Shown in pieces: positions 41,800 to 51,293 of a stretch of DNA of 64,000 nucleotides. A program made the translations under genes and the position numbers. How positions within the stretch are numbered: the stretch's first letter is position 1; every line of letters begins with the position of its first letter. The notes under the pieces were generated by a model. The model did no database searches, was not told the origin of the DNA, and saw only the letters and a list, made by a program, of their open reading frames with translations. The stretch is from Anaerolineales bacterium UBA5797 (GTDB taxonomy: Bacteria > Chloroflexota > Anaerolineae > Anaerolineales > Villigracilaceae): assembly GCA_002418205.1 (NCBI GenBank), contig DIDP01000070.1, positions 5,191 through 69,190 of the forward strand, given 5' to 3'.

Positions 41800-42408
41800 A
41801 TGCACAAACTTCTCATCGCCACCAACAACCCGGGCAAGATCAGGGAATTGCACGAACTGCTTGATGATCTGGGGATCGAACTCGTCACCCCCTCGCAGAT
41901 CGGACTCGAACTCGACGTGATCGAAGATGGCGAGACCTACATCGAGAACGCGACCAAAAAAGCAAATGCCTTTGCACAAGCCAGTGGCCTCATCTCCCTT
42001 GCTGATGACTCCGGCTTGGAAGTGGACGCCCTCGACGGCGCGCCGGGTTTATACTCCGCGCGCTTTGGCTCCGTCAACGGAGAAAAATTATCCGACGCTG
42101 AGCGACGCAAATATCTCATTCAAAAACTGCAGAACCAGCCCCGCCCGTGGACCGCGCGCTTTCATGCCACCATCGTCATTGCTGCACCAGATCAGGGATT
42201 GCAAATTACCGAGGGGTTTTGCGAGGGCGAAATCATCCCCGAAGAACGCGGCACCGGCGGATTTGGTTACGATCCAATTTTTTTGTTGCCAGAGTTGGGA
42301 AAGACCATGGCGGAACTCAGCATGGAAGAAAAAAACCGCCTCAGCCATCGGGCAAAGGCGGTGATGAAGGCAAAATCTGTATTGACAGAATTGTTCAAGA
42401 GTCGATGA
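41800..42408 (+). CDS. rdgB: XTP/dITP diphosphatase (Ham1/RdgB)
   Basis: A 202-residue house-cleaning pyrophosphatase that removes ITP, dITP and XTP from nucleotide pools. Family marks are LLIATNNPGKIRELHELL at the N-terminus, the Lys-containing ENATKKANAFA, ADDSGLEVDALDGAPGLYSA (acidic metal site), GTGGFGYDPIF and LSHRAKAV. Translation probably starts at ATG 41800; a clear ribosome binding site is missing. It follows queG directly after the repeat. Confidence 0.96.
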   Translation: MHKLLIATNNPGKIRELHELLDDLGIELVTPSQIGLELDVIEDGETYIENATKKANAFAQASGLISLADDSGLEVDALDGAPGLYSARFGSVNGEKLSDAERRKYLIQKLQNQPRPWTARFHATIVIAAPDQGLQITEGFCEGEIIPEERGTGGFGYDPIFLLPELGKTMAELSMEEKNRLSHRAKAVMKAKSVLTELFKSR

Positions 42409-42444
42409 TAATTTGGTTGATATAAGGCGAACAAAAACGCGCGG

Positions 42445-44184
42445 TCATCTCTTCGGGTGGTGCAGGCGGTCTGCAGCTTCCTCCGTCAGCGGGAGATAGA
42501 CCTGCACCCGCGTCCCTTTGCCCGGCGCGGAATCGATGTTGAGCAAGCCGTTGACCAGCTCCGTGCGCTCGCGCAGGTTGATCATGCCCAAACTGCCGCG
42601 CTGGTCGTAGGATTTGTTCACCGCCTCCAGATTGAAGCCCATCCCGTCATCCTCGACCTCCAGCAAGGCAATACCCGTCTCGAACGATCGCAGCCGCACC
42701 CAGATGTGGGGGGCGTTGGCATGTTTGCGGGCGTTATTCACCGCCTCCTCGATGATGTAGAAGATCACGCCCTGCTTGCCCATTTCCATGTTCTCGAGCA
42801 ACATGTCATCCACGTTGATGATCACATTTTGCGCGAATGTTTCGCGCATCTTTTCCGCCATCGCTTGGAGGGCGGCGTTCAAGCCCTGCGACTCAAGGAT
42901 CAGCGGGCGCAGTGTGAACAGCATGTGCCGGATCTCCTTCGTAGTGCGATAAGCCAGTTCCTCGATCTTGAACAATTCGTCCATTGCGTCCTTGGTGTCC
43001 TTCCCCATCATGCGGCGGACAATGTTGATGCGCATCGCCATCGCGGCAACGGATTGGGTCGGTCCATCGTGCAGGTCGCGCGCCAGTTTCTTGCGCGTCT
43101 CCTCCTGCACCTCCACCATGCGCTCCTTCTCCTCGACCAGGTCCTGATACAGCCTGGCGTTCTGCACCGCGATCACCGCCTGCCTGCCGATGATATCCAG
43201 CAGGCCGCAGCGTTCTTTTGTAAAATAATTCGGGTCGGGATGGGCGAACAACATCGCGCCATAGACGTTGAATCCGCTGCGCAGAGGGAAGCAATACGCG
43301 GAGGAGCAGGTGCGCAATGCGATGATGCGCCCAAGCTCGGGGTCGTATCCGATGTCCGGCGTGAGGACCGCCTCCCCGCCATCCACCACGCGTTTGAGGA
43401 TCCCATCGGTCCCGCGCAGGACCACGCGCATATCCGCGTTGGTAAAGCGCCGCGCAGACCCGACGCGCAATTCGTTGTCGCGGAACAACAACACCGCGCT
43501 GACGAGTTTCTCCTCCTTCGGTTCGTCCGGGTCAAGGGTCGGGTTCAGCGCGTTGTATCCAAGGTCGAGGGCTGAATCTAGGACGCGTTTGTAACTGAGA
43601 GTCGCCGTCAGGTTGGACGTCAGCTCATAGATGGCTCGCAGGCGTTCGGCTTCGGCGCGGCGGCGGCGTTCTTCCCCATCCAGACGGATCTGGCGTGATA
43701 CGCGCAGGCGCTTCATCCCAAACCTGCCGATGAGTCCCGCGACCAATCCCATCAACAGCGTCAGCAGGATGTCGCTTACAGGCAAGAAGGAAAATCCACC
43801 CGAAAACGAAGGCCGCAGAACAAACACCTGCCAGAACACGAACAGGATCGCCGTAATAAATGCGCCCCACATCTCAAAGTAGATCGCGCCCGTTGCAATG
43901 GGGATCAGTCCCACCCAGGCAAAAGCCCCACCCTGCACCCAATAGAACAGCGCGCTGAGAATGAGGTCCACACCGAGTATGATGTGACGGTGATAAGGCA
44001 GGCGCATATTCAAGCCAGCCAGGATGCTCATGATGATGTTCCACCCCACCATGAGGACCAGTACCCAAAACAATTCCCCCACCTGCCCGCGCAATGCCAG
44101 CAGGAGGGTAAAAACGACCAGCATCAACCAGCGCAGCGAGGCTGCGAACCAGTCTGCCACATAGGGAGTCTCAAACCTGCGCAT
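42445..44184 (-). CDS. Membrane sensor histidine kinase (HisKA_3) with GAF domain
   Basis: A 579-residue sensor. About five to six membrane helices fill residues 10-155 with hardly any external loops, so the membrane part itself is likely the sensor. A GAF domain lies at about 195-355, then the dimerisation/phospho-acceptor region RKLARDLHDGPTQSVAAMAM and a HATPase domain with NNARKHANAPH, DDGMGFN and GSLGMINLRERTELVNG. This is the NarX/DesK-like class that usually pairs with a NarL-type regulator; none is adjacent, so it is an orphan here. A -10 box ends 7 bases before ATG 44184. Confidence 0.9.
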   Translation of the reverse strand: MRRFETPYVADWFAASLRWLMLVVFTLLLALRGQVGELFWVLVLMVGWNIIMSILAGLNMRLPYHRHIILGVDLILSALFYWVQGGAFAWVGLIPIATGAIYFEMWGAFITAILFVFWQVFVLRPSFSGGFSFLPVSDILLTLLMGLVAGLIGRFGMKRLRVSRQIRLDGEERRRRAEAERLRAIYELTSNLTATLSYKRVLDSALDLGYNALNPTLDPDEPKEEKLVSAVLLFRDNELRVGSARRFTNADMRVVLRGTDGILKRVVDGGEAVLTPDIGYDPELGRIIALRTCSSAYCFPLRSGFNVYGAMLFAHPDPNYFTKERCGLLDIIGRQAVIAVQNARLYQDLVEEKERMVEVQEETRKKLARDLHDGPTQSVAAMAMRINIVRRMMGKDTKDAMDELFKIEELAYRTTKEIRHMLFTLRPLILESQGLNAALQAMAEKMRETFAQNVIINVDDMLLENMEMGKQGVIFYIIEEAVNNARKHANAPHIWVRLRSFETGIALLEVEDDGMGFNLEAVNKSYDQRGSLGMINLRERTELVNGLLNIDSAPGKGTRVQVYLPLTEEAADRLHHPKR

Positions 44185-44191
44185 GGTTTCA

Positions 44192-44197
44192 ATGATA
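44192..44197 (-). promoter_or_regulatory. -10 box TATCAT of the orphan kinase, leaderless geometry
   Basis: On the minus strand TATCAT, then TGAAACC, then ATG 44184; no ribosome binding site in between. Confidence 0.5.
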
Positions 44198-44248
44198 CTC
44201 GAAAACGATTGATGTCCCTCGCTGGCGACATTACAAATAAATTACTGA

Positions 44249-44977
44249 CTACACCTCATACCCCATTCTGGACAAATATGCTCCCATTTTATCCTTCAAT
44301 ATTTGCTGTTGTTCTTCATTGTAGGATTCTCGGAATCTGCCGATCCTGCCCTTGTAAAAATGCAGACCCTGCTGTCCCTCCGCCGCCTGGGGACGATACC
44401 CGGCGATCACCTTCCGGACCTCGGGTCTGTTCCCGTCTAATTTGAGGAATCCCACCAGATGATCCACCTCATTATCGTAATCCGTCAGCAGGTCTTCGTA
44501 GCGGGCGATGAGCACGTTCTTCTCGTCCATCCACTTTTCCCAAATGCGGACGTAATCCATGATGAAATCGAGACTCTTCTGAAAATCGGTGAGGTGCGAG
44601 AAGGCATTCGGGCGTCCCTTTTGAAGGGCGCGTTGACCGAAATCGAACGCGGAGAGCATGGCATCGCGCGGGTCGCGGTAAATGTAAGTGATGCGGAGCA
44701 AGCCCAGGCGTTGCAGGAGGCGGGAGGAGGCGGACGGTCCCGCGTGGGCTTTGATGACGAAATCGTTCCCCGCCAGCGCGGGCAGGGTCACCATCCCCAG
44801 CCTGCGCGCGGACAAAACTCCGATGTTGCAATTGACCTCCGTCAGGATCCCCTGCAAACGATACTTTTCGCGGATGAGACGCGCATCAGTGTAGCCTGCC
44901 GTTTCCATGAGGTCGTGGATGAGATTGTAGTGCCAGCCCGAACCTGCGCGCGGCATGCCAACGGAAAGTACGATCAT
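44249..44977 (-). CDS. Sulfotransferase-fold protein 1
   Basis: A 242-residue protein with the PAPS-binding P-loop near the N-terminus (LSVGMPRAGSGWHYNLIHDL) and the 3'-phosphate motif YIYRDPRDAMLSAFDFG, the two hallmarks of sulfotransferases. It should move a sulfate group from PAPS to a sugar or lipid acceptor in the cytoplasm. ATG 44977 overlaps the TGA of the Wzy-like gene (ATGA). It is the last gene of the surface-glycan cluster. Confidence 0.87.
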   Translation of the reverse strand: MIVLSVGMPRAGSGWHYNLIHDLMETAGYTDARLIREKYRLQGILTEVNCNIGVLSARRLGMVTLPALAGNDFVIKAHAGPSASSRLLQRLGLLRITYIYRDPRDAMLSAFDFGQRALQKGRPNAFSHLTDFQKSLDFIMDYVRIWEKWMDEKNVLIARYEDLLTDYDNEVDHLVGFLKLDGNRPEVRKVIAGYRPQAAEGQQGLHFYKGRIGRFRESYNEEQQQILKDKMGAYLSRMGYEV

Positions 44978-46473
44978 TGAGTCTCCTGATTGCTCCCGCC
45001 GCCATCACCGGCGGTGTTGGGAGCATGGGATGAGTTCCCCGATTCTAACGCATGGGCGGTCACACCGGAAAGAATCCCGAAGTTGATCCAGATGTTTGGA
45101 ATGGCAAACGAGTCCTGGGTCGCGTTATAGAACGAAATGGCGATCCACGAGAACAGACCTGCAATGCCAAGGAAACGCATGAGGGATGATCTGTTCTTCA
45201 AGGCGATCAACGCATCGCCCAGCACCGAGAACTGAAACGCAATGAAGACAAAGAAACCGATCAGGCCCGTCTCTGCCAGCAGGCGCGCATACATGTTCTT
45301 CGGGTTCGGGTACAGGCGGTTCTCCGGGCTGAGTTGACGCGCGATCTCCGGCACGGTGGTCAACGCCCAATCGGGGAGATGGTCGTATATGTAAAAGCCG
45401 CTCGCGCCCAGCCCCACCCCTGTGATCGGATTCTCATCATACGCGCCCAGCGCGCCGAAGGTGTAAGCCGCCCGCGCACCCGCAGAATTTTCGATGATGT
45501 ATTCCTCGAGACTCTCCGCATCGGAATTGAACAAACGCGTGATGTATCCCTTTTGACTCAGGAATATCCCCGCGCCCGCCAACGCACCAACGGCAACCGC
45601 GATCACACTCAGGCGCAGCAACATGGCTCCGCCGCGTTGGAAGCCCCGCACAAACCATCTCCATGCGGAACGCATCTCCGCCCGCCCCACCAACAGGAAC
45701 GTGAGGACGAGCGCGATCACGGCAGTCAACAATCCGCCGCGTGAATACGTTGCAAGCAAAAGCAAAACGGCAAAACCCAGAAGGACGACCTCGAGCCATT
45801 TGAGGCGCGTCATCCGCACGCGCGTCAACAGCGCCGCGAACAACCACGGCAGGTAGACCGTCGCGATCTGTCCGGCAAGCCAGGCAGGTTCATATGCCAT
45901 CCCCGAAACGCGGTTCGAACGCACGAGTTCGCGCATCGAAAAAGCGCGCTGCCAGTGCGTCACCGTCACCTTCTTGAGCAGGGGCGTATAGAACGCAAGC
46001 GACTGCACGCCGCTCCACAGAACATCCACGAGGAACCCAGCCAGCAGCCACTTGACCGTGAAACGCAGATCGTCCCCGTTGCGATTCATCCATACGGCGG
46101 TGATGAAAAAGGATATGCCAATGACGAGCGTCGCCCAGGCCCGGATGACGCGCCCGAAATAATCCTGTCCGCGCAACGGCAGCGGGTCAAGCAGGGACCC
46201 GATGGCTGATGCCGCCAAAGCGACCAATACAAACCCGATCAACGGGACCATCGTCCCGGCGCGCGGCAGGGAGATCTTCCCGCGCATCCACTGGATCAGC
46301 AGGAGAGGCAGAAGCAATGCAGCAGGATAGAACGCCAGCGGGCGGACGAGCGTCCCATCGCCCATGAAAGGAAAGTAACGAAAACTCGTCACAGGCAATG
46401 TGAACAGCACCACCCCCCACAGGATGCGGCTCAACACTGGAAAGAATTCATCGAACCTTGCTGTAATTTTCAT
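44974..46473 (-). CDS. O-antigen ligase/polymerase-like membrane protein (Wzy/WaaL type)
   Basis: A 499-residue protein with about twelve membrane helices and a large external loop before the last helices (about residues 330-390, SAGARAAYTFGALGAYDENP then ITGVGLGASGFYIYDH). That G.G.G-type loop with downstream PHNMYLR-like text (PNPKNMYARLLAETGLIGF) is characteristic of the O-antigen ligase/polymerase family. It joins or polymerises lipid-linked glycans on the outer face. Start and stop overlap neighbours by ATGA on both sides. Confidence 0.88.
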   Translation of the reverse strand: MKITARFDEFFPVLSRILWGVVLFTLPVTSFRYFPFMGDGTLVRPLAFYPAALLLPLLLIQWMRGKISLPRAGTMVPLIGFVLVALAASAIGSLLDPLPLRGQDYFGRVIRAWATLVIGISFFITAVWMNRNGDDLRFTVKWLLAGFLVDVLWSGVQSLAFYTPLLKKVTVTHWQRAFSMRELVRSNRVSGMAYEPAWLAGQIATVYLPWLFAALLTRVRMTRLKWLEVVLLGFAVLLLLATYSRGGLLTAVIALVLTFLLVGRAEMRSAWRWFVRGFQRGGAMLLRLSVIAVAVGALAGAGIFLSQKGYITRLFNSDAESLEEYIIENSAGARAAYTFGALGAYDENPITGVGLGASGFYIYDHLPDWALTTVPEIARQLSPENRLYPNPKNMYARLLAETGLIGFFVFIAFQFSVLGDALIALKNRSSLMRFLGIAGLFSWIAISFYNATQDSFAIPNIWINFGILSGVTAHALESGNSSHAPNTAGDGGGSNQETQ

Positions 46474-47084
46474 TTCGGTTTGGAGACAAACAACACAACC
46501 AGAGAAGCTAAAGCAAGGAAAGCCACCGCGCCGACAAACAGGTACAGGCTGATGGACAGGCTGCGTTCGATCGGCACCTGCGCGATCTGGGTCAAATTGG
46601 CTTCAATGAACGCATTCGGACCCTCAGCCGCTGCCTTTTGGATGTTGACCTGCCCGACGAAGTTTTGCGCCCAAAGCGTTGCTAGCGTGGATGCCCGTTG
46701 CGGATCATCATCCTTCACATAGAAGTTCCAGCCGCCCTCCGCAGGCTGGCTGAGGGAGATCATTCCGCGCAGTTCCGCCGTTGTGATGTTCCCGGTCCGT
46801 TCAACGATGGATTCCATGACCGTATCTGAAAGCGCGATCTCCTCCAGTTTTCGGGTTTCGCGTTCGAGATAATAGAACTGCTGACGGTCAGTCTCCTCGG
46901 GCCAGGCTTGCTCGAGATTAAAATCCACAAGGACAACGGCATGGGCGCGATAGGGCGGCGGCGCGGCATAATAGACCGCCGCGCCGATCAACCCGCCGAT
47001 CACCGCACCCAGCGACCAGTATCTCCATGCTTTGAACAGCCGGATCAGGTCATCGAGGGTGGGAGGGGAAAATAATCGATTCAT
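46470..47084 (-). CDS. Chain-length determinant-like protein (Wzz fold)
   Basis: A 204-residue protein with membrane helices at about 25-45 and 175-197 and an external domain between, the topology of Wzz/chain-length regulators. Text such as DLIRLFKAWRYWSLGAVIGG and PYRAHAVVLVDFNLEQAWPE supports this. There is no C-terminal tyrosine kinase domain, and it is shorter than E. coli WzzB (about 330). ATG 47084 is preferred to TTG 47093. It probably sets glycan length together with the Wzy-like protein. Confidence 0.75.
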   Translation of the reverse strand: MNRLFSPPTLDDLIRLFKAWRYWSLGAVIGGLIGAAVYYAAPPPYRAHAVVLVDFNLEQAWPEETDRQQFYYLERETRKLEEIALSDTVMESIVERTGNITTAELRGMISLSQPAEGGWNFYVKDDDPQRASTLATLWAQNFVGQVNIQKAAAEGPNAFIEANLTQIAQVPIERSLSISLYLFVGAVAFLALASLVVLFVSKPK

Positions 47085-47096
47085 GATTTCCAATTT

Positions 47097-47125
47097 CCGT
47101 GGGGGCGGGAGGACCCTGCCCTACA
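47097..47125. repeat. GGGGGCGGG...CCCTGCCCTAC palindrome
   Basis: An imperfect palindrome in the 36-base gap before the Wzz-like gene, related to those at 734-760 and 53377-53450. It covers the stop region of the glycosyltransferase gene. Confidence 0.5.
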
Positions 47126-47897
47126 TGTTAAACATTTTTCTTCTGCGCCAGTTCCAGAACGGCGCGATCAACCTGCGGATGTAATACTTTGCCACAATGA
47201 CCGAAAAGAACGAGCCGCCATCGCGATAATGCACCCGGATCATTTCGGGCCAGCAGCGATCATCGGCAACGATGGTCTTCCCTGAAGTATGGATCCGAAA
47301 GTTCGCCCAGGTCTGCGGCACATATTGGATTTGGGTCCGCGCGGCGATACGCGTCCACAGGTCGTAATCCATCGCAAAATAAAACGACGGGTCGAGCGGG
47401 CCAACCTGCTTCCATAACCCGGCGCGGAAGAACATGGTCTGCTGCGGGATGTGCACGTATCCCTGACGGAGCAGGCGGTAATCCGTCTGCGCGGCATTGA
47501 ATTTGCCGATCACATTTCCCTGTTCATTGATGAAGTTGCAATCGCCGTAGACCATTCCCACTTCGGGGTGTTCCTGCAAATATGCGACCGCCGCGGATAC
47601 CGCGCCGGGTTCATAGGTATCGTCCGAATTCAGCCATGCAAGGATATCGCCCCCGGCGCGCGCAAACCCCTTGTTGATGGCATCGGTCTGCCCCTTGTCC
47701 TTTTCGCTCACCCACCATGCCAGTCGATCCGCGTACTTCCTGATGATGTCCACCGTCCCATCGTCCGAGCCGCCATCCACGACCATGTATTCGATGCGCG
47801 GATAATCCTGCGTCAACACGGATCGCATCGTCGCTTCGATGAAACGGGCGTGGTTGAAGGATGGCGTGACGATGGAGACCAATGGCAGGTCAGACAT
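47121..47897 (-). CDS. Family 2 glycosyltransferase A
   Basis: A 258-residue GT-A enzyme. It starts PLVSIVTPSFNHARFIEATM, and has VVDGGSDDGTVDII, the DxD-type metal site LAWLNSDDTYEPG, and a C-terminal helix with basic residues near the membrane. It adds a sugar from a nucleotide donor to the growing glycan; the sugar is unknown. ATG 47897 overlaps the stop of the preceding sulfotransferase (TAATG), with GAGGA just upstream; ATG 47903 is possible. It is similar in sequence to the 50345-51280 enzyme. Confidence 0.92.
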   Translation of the reverse strand: MSDLPLVSIVTPSFNHARFIEATMRSVLTQDYPRIEYMVVDGGSDDGTVDIIRKYADRLAWWVSEKDKGQTDAINKGFARAGGDILAWLNSDDTYEPGAVSAAVAYLQEHPEVGMVYGDCNFINEQGNVIGKFNAAQTDYRLLRQGYVHIPQQTMFFRAGLWKQVGPLDPSFYFAMDYDLWTRIAARTQIQYVPQTWANFRIHTSGKTIVADDRCWPEMIRVHYRDGGSFFSVIVAKYYIRRLIAPFWNWRRRKMFNM

Positions 47898-48820
47898 TAC
47901 CATTCCTCGTCGGAATAATACAAGTGGGATACATCCTCCGTGATCTCACGGATGCGCCTGAGATCCTCGTCCGACATGCGCTTCCTCCAGTTCTTGATGC
48001 TGGCGGCGCTGTCCATTTTGACGGAGTAGGTCTTCCTCTTCGAAAGTTCCTTGGGGTTATCCGAACTGCTCGAATTGAGAATGAATCTTTCCACGCGCGA
48101 ACTGAAATCGAGCCCCAGGGTCGCGTACAAGGCCCGGTATCCGGTGACGGGGTCGCGCGAAAGGTCTTCGTGGCGGACGACTATGAATTCGGGATTCAAC
48201 TCGCGGGTCGCGTGAACCGAAGCGTAGATCAACTTCCACAGCAGGGATGCCTGCCCGAGGATGTCATCTTTCTTCACCGACAGCATTTCATCCCGGTATT
48301 TTTCCAGGTGATCGCGCATCAGCAAAGGTTGGTCCAGCAGATCATTGAAATCGAAATTCCAGCCGAGCCGCTGCAGGCTGCTCGCAAACGCCGCGGGGTG
48401 GCGCACCGTGATGACGATCCTGCAGCTCAAGCGCCGCGCGAACCATTGCGTGGAAAACACCGCGAACGGATCCTTGACCAGGGCGCGCTGTCCGCGCATC
48501 AAACCGTTATAGAAGATCGCGAAATCGCGCCCCATGCGCAGAAAATCCTTGAGCGAATGCAGGGAACGAATTTCGGTCAGGAGGTGATAATCGAATTGGA
48601 GTGTCTCCCGAAACGGAGCCAGATACTCGGTCTCGTTCTCGTCGCAGATATATTGATACCAGCGGTTCACCTTCGCGCGGAACACACCGGGACGATGCAA
48701 AACGTTCAACGGTTCGCTGATGTATCCGGTCTGCGAATCGGCGGCGAGCATTTTGCCAGCCCACGAGGTTCCACTGCGGTGCGCGCCGGTGACAAGGATG
48801 GGATGCAGTATATCGGTCAT
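47897..48820 (-). CDS. Sulfotransferase-fold protein 2
   Basis: A 307-residue protein with P-loop ILVTGAHRSGTSWAGKMLAA and a 3'-phosphate segment RIVITVRHPAAFASSLQRLG, matching the sulfotransferase family. Helices after residue 200 (RHEDLSRDPVTGYRALYATL) also fit. Coupled by ATGA to the upstream membrane glycosyltransferase and by TAATG to the downstream one, so all three are probably made together and act on the same glycan. Confidence 0.9.
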   Translation of the reverse strand: MTDILHPILVTGAHRSGTSWAGKMLAADSQTGYISEPLNVLHRPGVFRAKVNRWYQYICDENETEYLAPFRETLQFDYHLLTEIRSLHSLKDFLRMGRDFAIFYNGLMRGQRALVKDPFAVFSTQWFARRLSCRIVITVRHPAAFASSLQRLGWNFDFNDLLDQPLLMRDHLEKYRDEMLSVKKDDILGQASLLWKLIYASVHATRELNPEFIVVRHEDLSRDPVTGYRALYATLGLDFSSRVERFILNSSSSDNPKELSKRKTYSVKMDSAASIKNWRKRMSDEDLRRIREITEDVSHLYYSDEEW

Positions 48821-50313
48821 CGATTCTCCAGATCGTAGATCACATAGCCCTCGCCCTGCGCAAAGATCGGGTAGGTCGCCAGGCGCGCCTGCAATTCGGG
48901 CTGGGCTTTCAGGTCGTTGAAATCGGTCACGAGGAAATAGGCTTTGCTCTGGATGCGCCGGGAAAATTCCTTTTCGAAATCGAAATTGTTCCCGCGCAGG
49001 CTCGCCGCATACAGGTCACCCGAAGCGGGCCAATACGCCGCGGAGGTCCAGCCGAAGTATTGTAAACGCGAGCCGTAATCCTCGGTCAATGCGACGGCAG
49101 TGGTTTCGTGGTTCAACTTCTCGCCGATCTCCGCCCACATGGCGGCTTCGGGACGATAGTCCACCGCTTTCATCTGATTGCGGACGCTCCAGACAACGGA
49201 GAACATCCCTAGGAGCAGGATGACGTACATCCCGCTTCGCACCCACGGACTTGAGGCTGATTCCGCCAAACGGGCAAGGACCAACTCCCCAAGCGGCGCC
49301 AGCGACAATGCCACGATGGGGATCAGCGGCATATGATAGTAATCGTGCGTACCGGCATGATAGTTAAAGTAGGAGCCGAACAAGAGATAACCGCCCCACA
49401 ACCCGAACATCAAAGCGCGCAGCCGTTCGTTCTTCACCAGAAAGAATCCCAGCAGGCCGAGCATGATGAAGATCCCGCCCGCCGCGGTGTCGGCTTTTGT
49501 CAGCCAGTTCAAATAGTTCAACGGGCTGAACATCAATGCAGGGATGAAGTTCCCGCCGAATTCGGTTGCCAGTCTTCCATCGAACACGCCATAAATCACA
49601 TATGCCAGCGGAGGCAGCGCGCCCAGGACCGCGATCAGCCACACCCGGGCGTTGCGCAGTAATTCGCGAAACGAAAAACGACTGAGCAACAATCCCAACG
49701 CGCCGCCGATCACAAAGAACGCGGCGGGGAACTTGATGAAGATGGCGAACCCGCCCAAAAGTCCGGAAAGAACCGAGTTCATCCACGATGGCGAACGCAT
49801 CCAACGGAACAACATCCACCAGAAGGAAATCGTCAACGCGATCATCGGGATGTCCGGCTGAAAACTGCGGCTGGCGATCACGGCATAGGGGAACAGCAGG
49901 TAATATGCGGCGGCAACGAGCGCGCCCTCGAACGAGACCAGATCGCGCACGAGCAAAAAAAGAAAGACCGCGCCGATCATCCAGAAGACCGAGGAATAAA
50001 TGCGCGCGATCCAGACGTGTTCATCCGTGAAGCGGTATGTGAACGCGACCAGGCGTTCGTATACCACCGGCTCGATATCCGCCTTCGATCTCATGTGCTG
50101 AATGCCCGCCTCCAATTTCCATGTGGGGTAACCATCGGGCTGTGTTTCATAAAACAAACCGCGCGCCCGGATGGCGGAGAGTAGTTGCCGCGTGGGATGA
50201 AAGTCGAGCGGGAGGTCGGTAAGGTCGTACATCCGGATGCCGAAAGCCGCGCCAAAAAGAACAACGAGCGCGGCGATCCGCGCAAACCGGTTCGAAAATA
50301 TCGATTGGGACAT
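48817..50313 (-). CDS. Multi-membrane glycosyltransferase (GT39/ArnT/PMT type)
   Basis: A 498-residue protein with about ten to twelve membrane helices. An N-terminal external loop after helix 1 carries DLTDLPLDFHPTRQLLSAIR, where PMT/ArnT-type GT-C enzymes place their catalytic acidic residue. It probably transfers a sugar from a polyprenyl-phosphate donor on the outer face of the membrane. ATG 50313 is chosen over the longer 50412 start, which overlaps the upstream gene. A TAAAAT 10 bases upstream may be a weak internal promoter. Confidence 0.85.
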   Translation of the reverse strand: MSQSIFSNRFARIAALVVLFGAAFGIRMYDLTDLPLDFHPTRQLLSAIRARGLFYETQPDGYPTWKLEAGIQHMRSKADIEPVVYERLVAFTYRFTDEHVWIARIYSSVFWMIGAVFLFLLVRDLVSFEGALVAAAYYLLFPYAVIASRSFQPDIPMIALTISFWWMLFRWMRSPSWMNSVLSGLLGGFAIFIKFPAAFFVIGGALGLLLSRFSFRELLRNARVWLIAVLGALPPLAYVIYGVFDGRLATEFGGNFIPALMFSPLNYLNWLTKADTAAGGIFIMLGLLGFFLVKNERLRALMFGLWGGYLLFGSYFNYHAGTHDYYHMPLIPIVALSLAPLGELVLARLAESASSPWVRSGMYVILLLGMFSVVWSVRNQMKAVDYRPEAAMWAEIGEKLNHETTAVALTEDYGSRLQYFGWTSAAYWPASGDLYAASLRGNNFDFEKEFSRRIQSKAYFLVTDFNDLKAQPELQARLATYPIFAQGEGYVIYDLENR

Positions 50314-50344
50314 AAGCCCGTGTATTTTATCAGATTCAAGTTTT

Positions 50345-51280
50345 CTACTTGTCGCCTGAAAAAGCGCGCCTGCGACGATGCAAGATGAAGTCGCGCAATG
50401 CACCCAACCCAACGAGATTCAATACCGCCGAGGTGAAAATGTTCAACCGCGCCAAAGCCGTCGGCGGATGGATGAACAACGCCCGGAACCACGCCGCCAG
50501 CGCGGATGCGGACTTCCCGCCATCGAGCAGATAGCGCGCATCCACCCGATGTGCGGAGGCGCGGGCGCGTCTTTCCACGCCCGAAACTGCTTCAGCCAGA
50601 CCGGGCTGTTTCCCCGCCCAATCCAAAATGCGGAAGGCTTCACGCCCGAACTCCGCGGCCTTGGCGCGGTTCTTTGCCTGCGCATGATAGCGCGCCGCCG
50701 ACCAGATTTGATCCACGTGCAGGATTTTTCCGTGTTGAGCAATGCGGATCCACAAATGTTGGTCGAGCAGGAAATGAAAGTTGGTGTCAAGTGTGCCGGT
50801 CTGCTCCAGGACCTCCCGCCTGAAGAACACACTCGGCTGACCGATGATCTGAAAACACAACAGGTCTTCGAGCGAGAGTTGTTTATATTTCAGGGCATTG
50901 ATGGTCTGTCCGTGTTCGTCCACAGCCAGCATATCGCCATAGACCATGACCACATCCGGATTTGCCTCGAACATTTTCACCGCCGATGAGATCGCATCCG
51001 GCAGATAGTAATCGTCTGAATTCAGCCAGGCGACGATCCCGCCCCCGGCGCGCGCCAGTCCCTTGTTGATGGCTTCCGCCTGACCCGAATCCTTTTCGCT
51101 CACCCACCAGGCAAGTTTATCGGCATATTTTTCGATGACTGCAACGCTCCCGTCGGTGGAACCGCCGTCGATGACGATATATTCGAGGCGCGGATAATCC
51201 TGCCCGAGCACAGACTGGATCGTCTGCTCGAGATATCGCGCTTGATTGAAGGAAGGCGTAATGACCGAAACGAGGTTCAT
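50345..51280 (-). CDS. Family 2 glycosyltransferase B
   Basis: A 311-residue GT-A enzyme: LVSVITPSFNQARYLEQTIQ, VIDGGSTDGSVAVI, WWVSEKDSGQAEAINKGLAR, the metal site VAWLNSDDYYLP, and the acceptor region SVFFRREVLEQTG. A basic C-terminal tail FILHRRRRAF may contact the membrane. Its N-terminal half is clearly paralogous to glycosyltransferase A. ATG 51280 lies six bases after a possible -10 box and just past a dispersed repeat. Confidence 0.93.
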   Translation of the reverse strand: MNLVSVITPSFNQARYLEQTIQSVLGQDYPRLEYIVIDGGSTDGSVAVIEKYADKLAWWVSEKDSGQAEAINKGLARAGGGIVAWLNSDDYYLPDAISSAVKMFEANPDVVMVYGDMLAVDEHGQTINALKYKQLSLEDLLCFQIIGQPSVFFRREVLEQTGTLDTNFHFLLDQHLWIRIAQHGKILHVDQIWSAARYHAQAKNRAKAAEFGREAFRILDWAGKQPGLAEAVSGVERRARASAHRVDARYLLDGGKSASALAAWFRALFIHPPTALARLNIFTSAVLNLVGLGALRDFILHRRRRAFSGDK

Positions 51281-51286
51281 CTTATG

Positions 51287-51292
51287 ATGGTA
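51287..51292 (-). promoter_or_regulatory. Possible -10 box TACCAT, leaderless geometry
   Basis: On the minus strand TACCAT, then CATAAG, then ATG 51280. The match is 4 of 6 and no -35 was found, so this is tentative; it may restart transcription within the glycan cluster. Confidence 0.35.
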
Positions 51293-51293
51293 T

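Noticed and set aside
42457..43575. A 372-codon plus-strand open frame opposite the orphan histidine kinase
   Set aside because: The minus-strand kinase has all HisKA_3 and ATPase motifs; the plus frame is a His/Gln/Arg-rich shadow with no domain.
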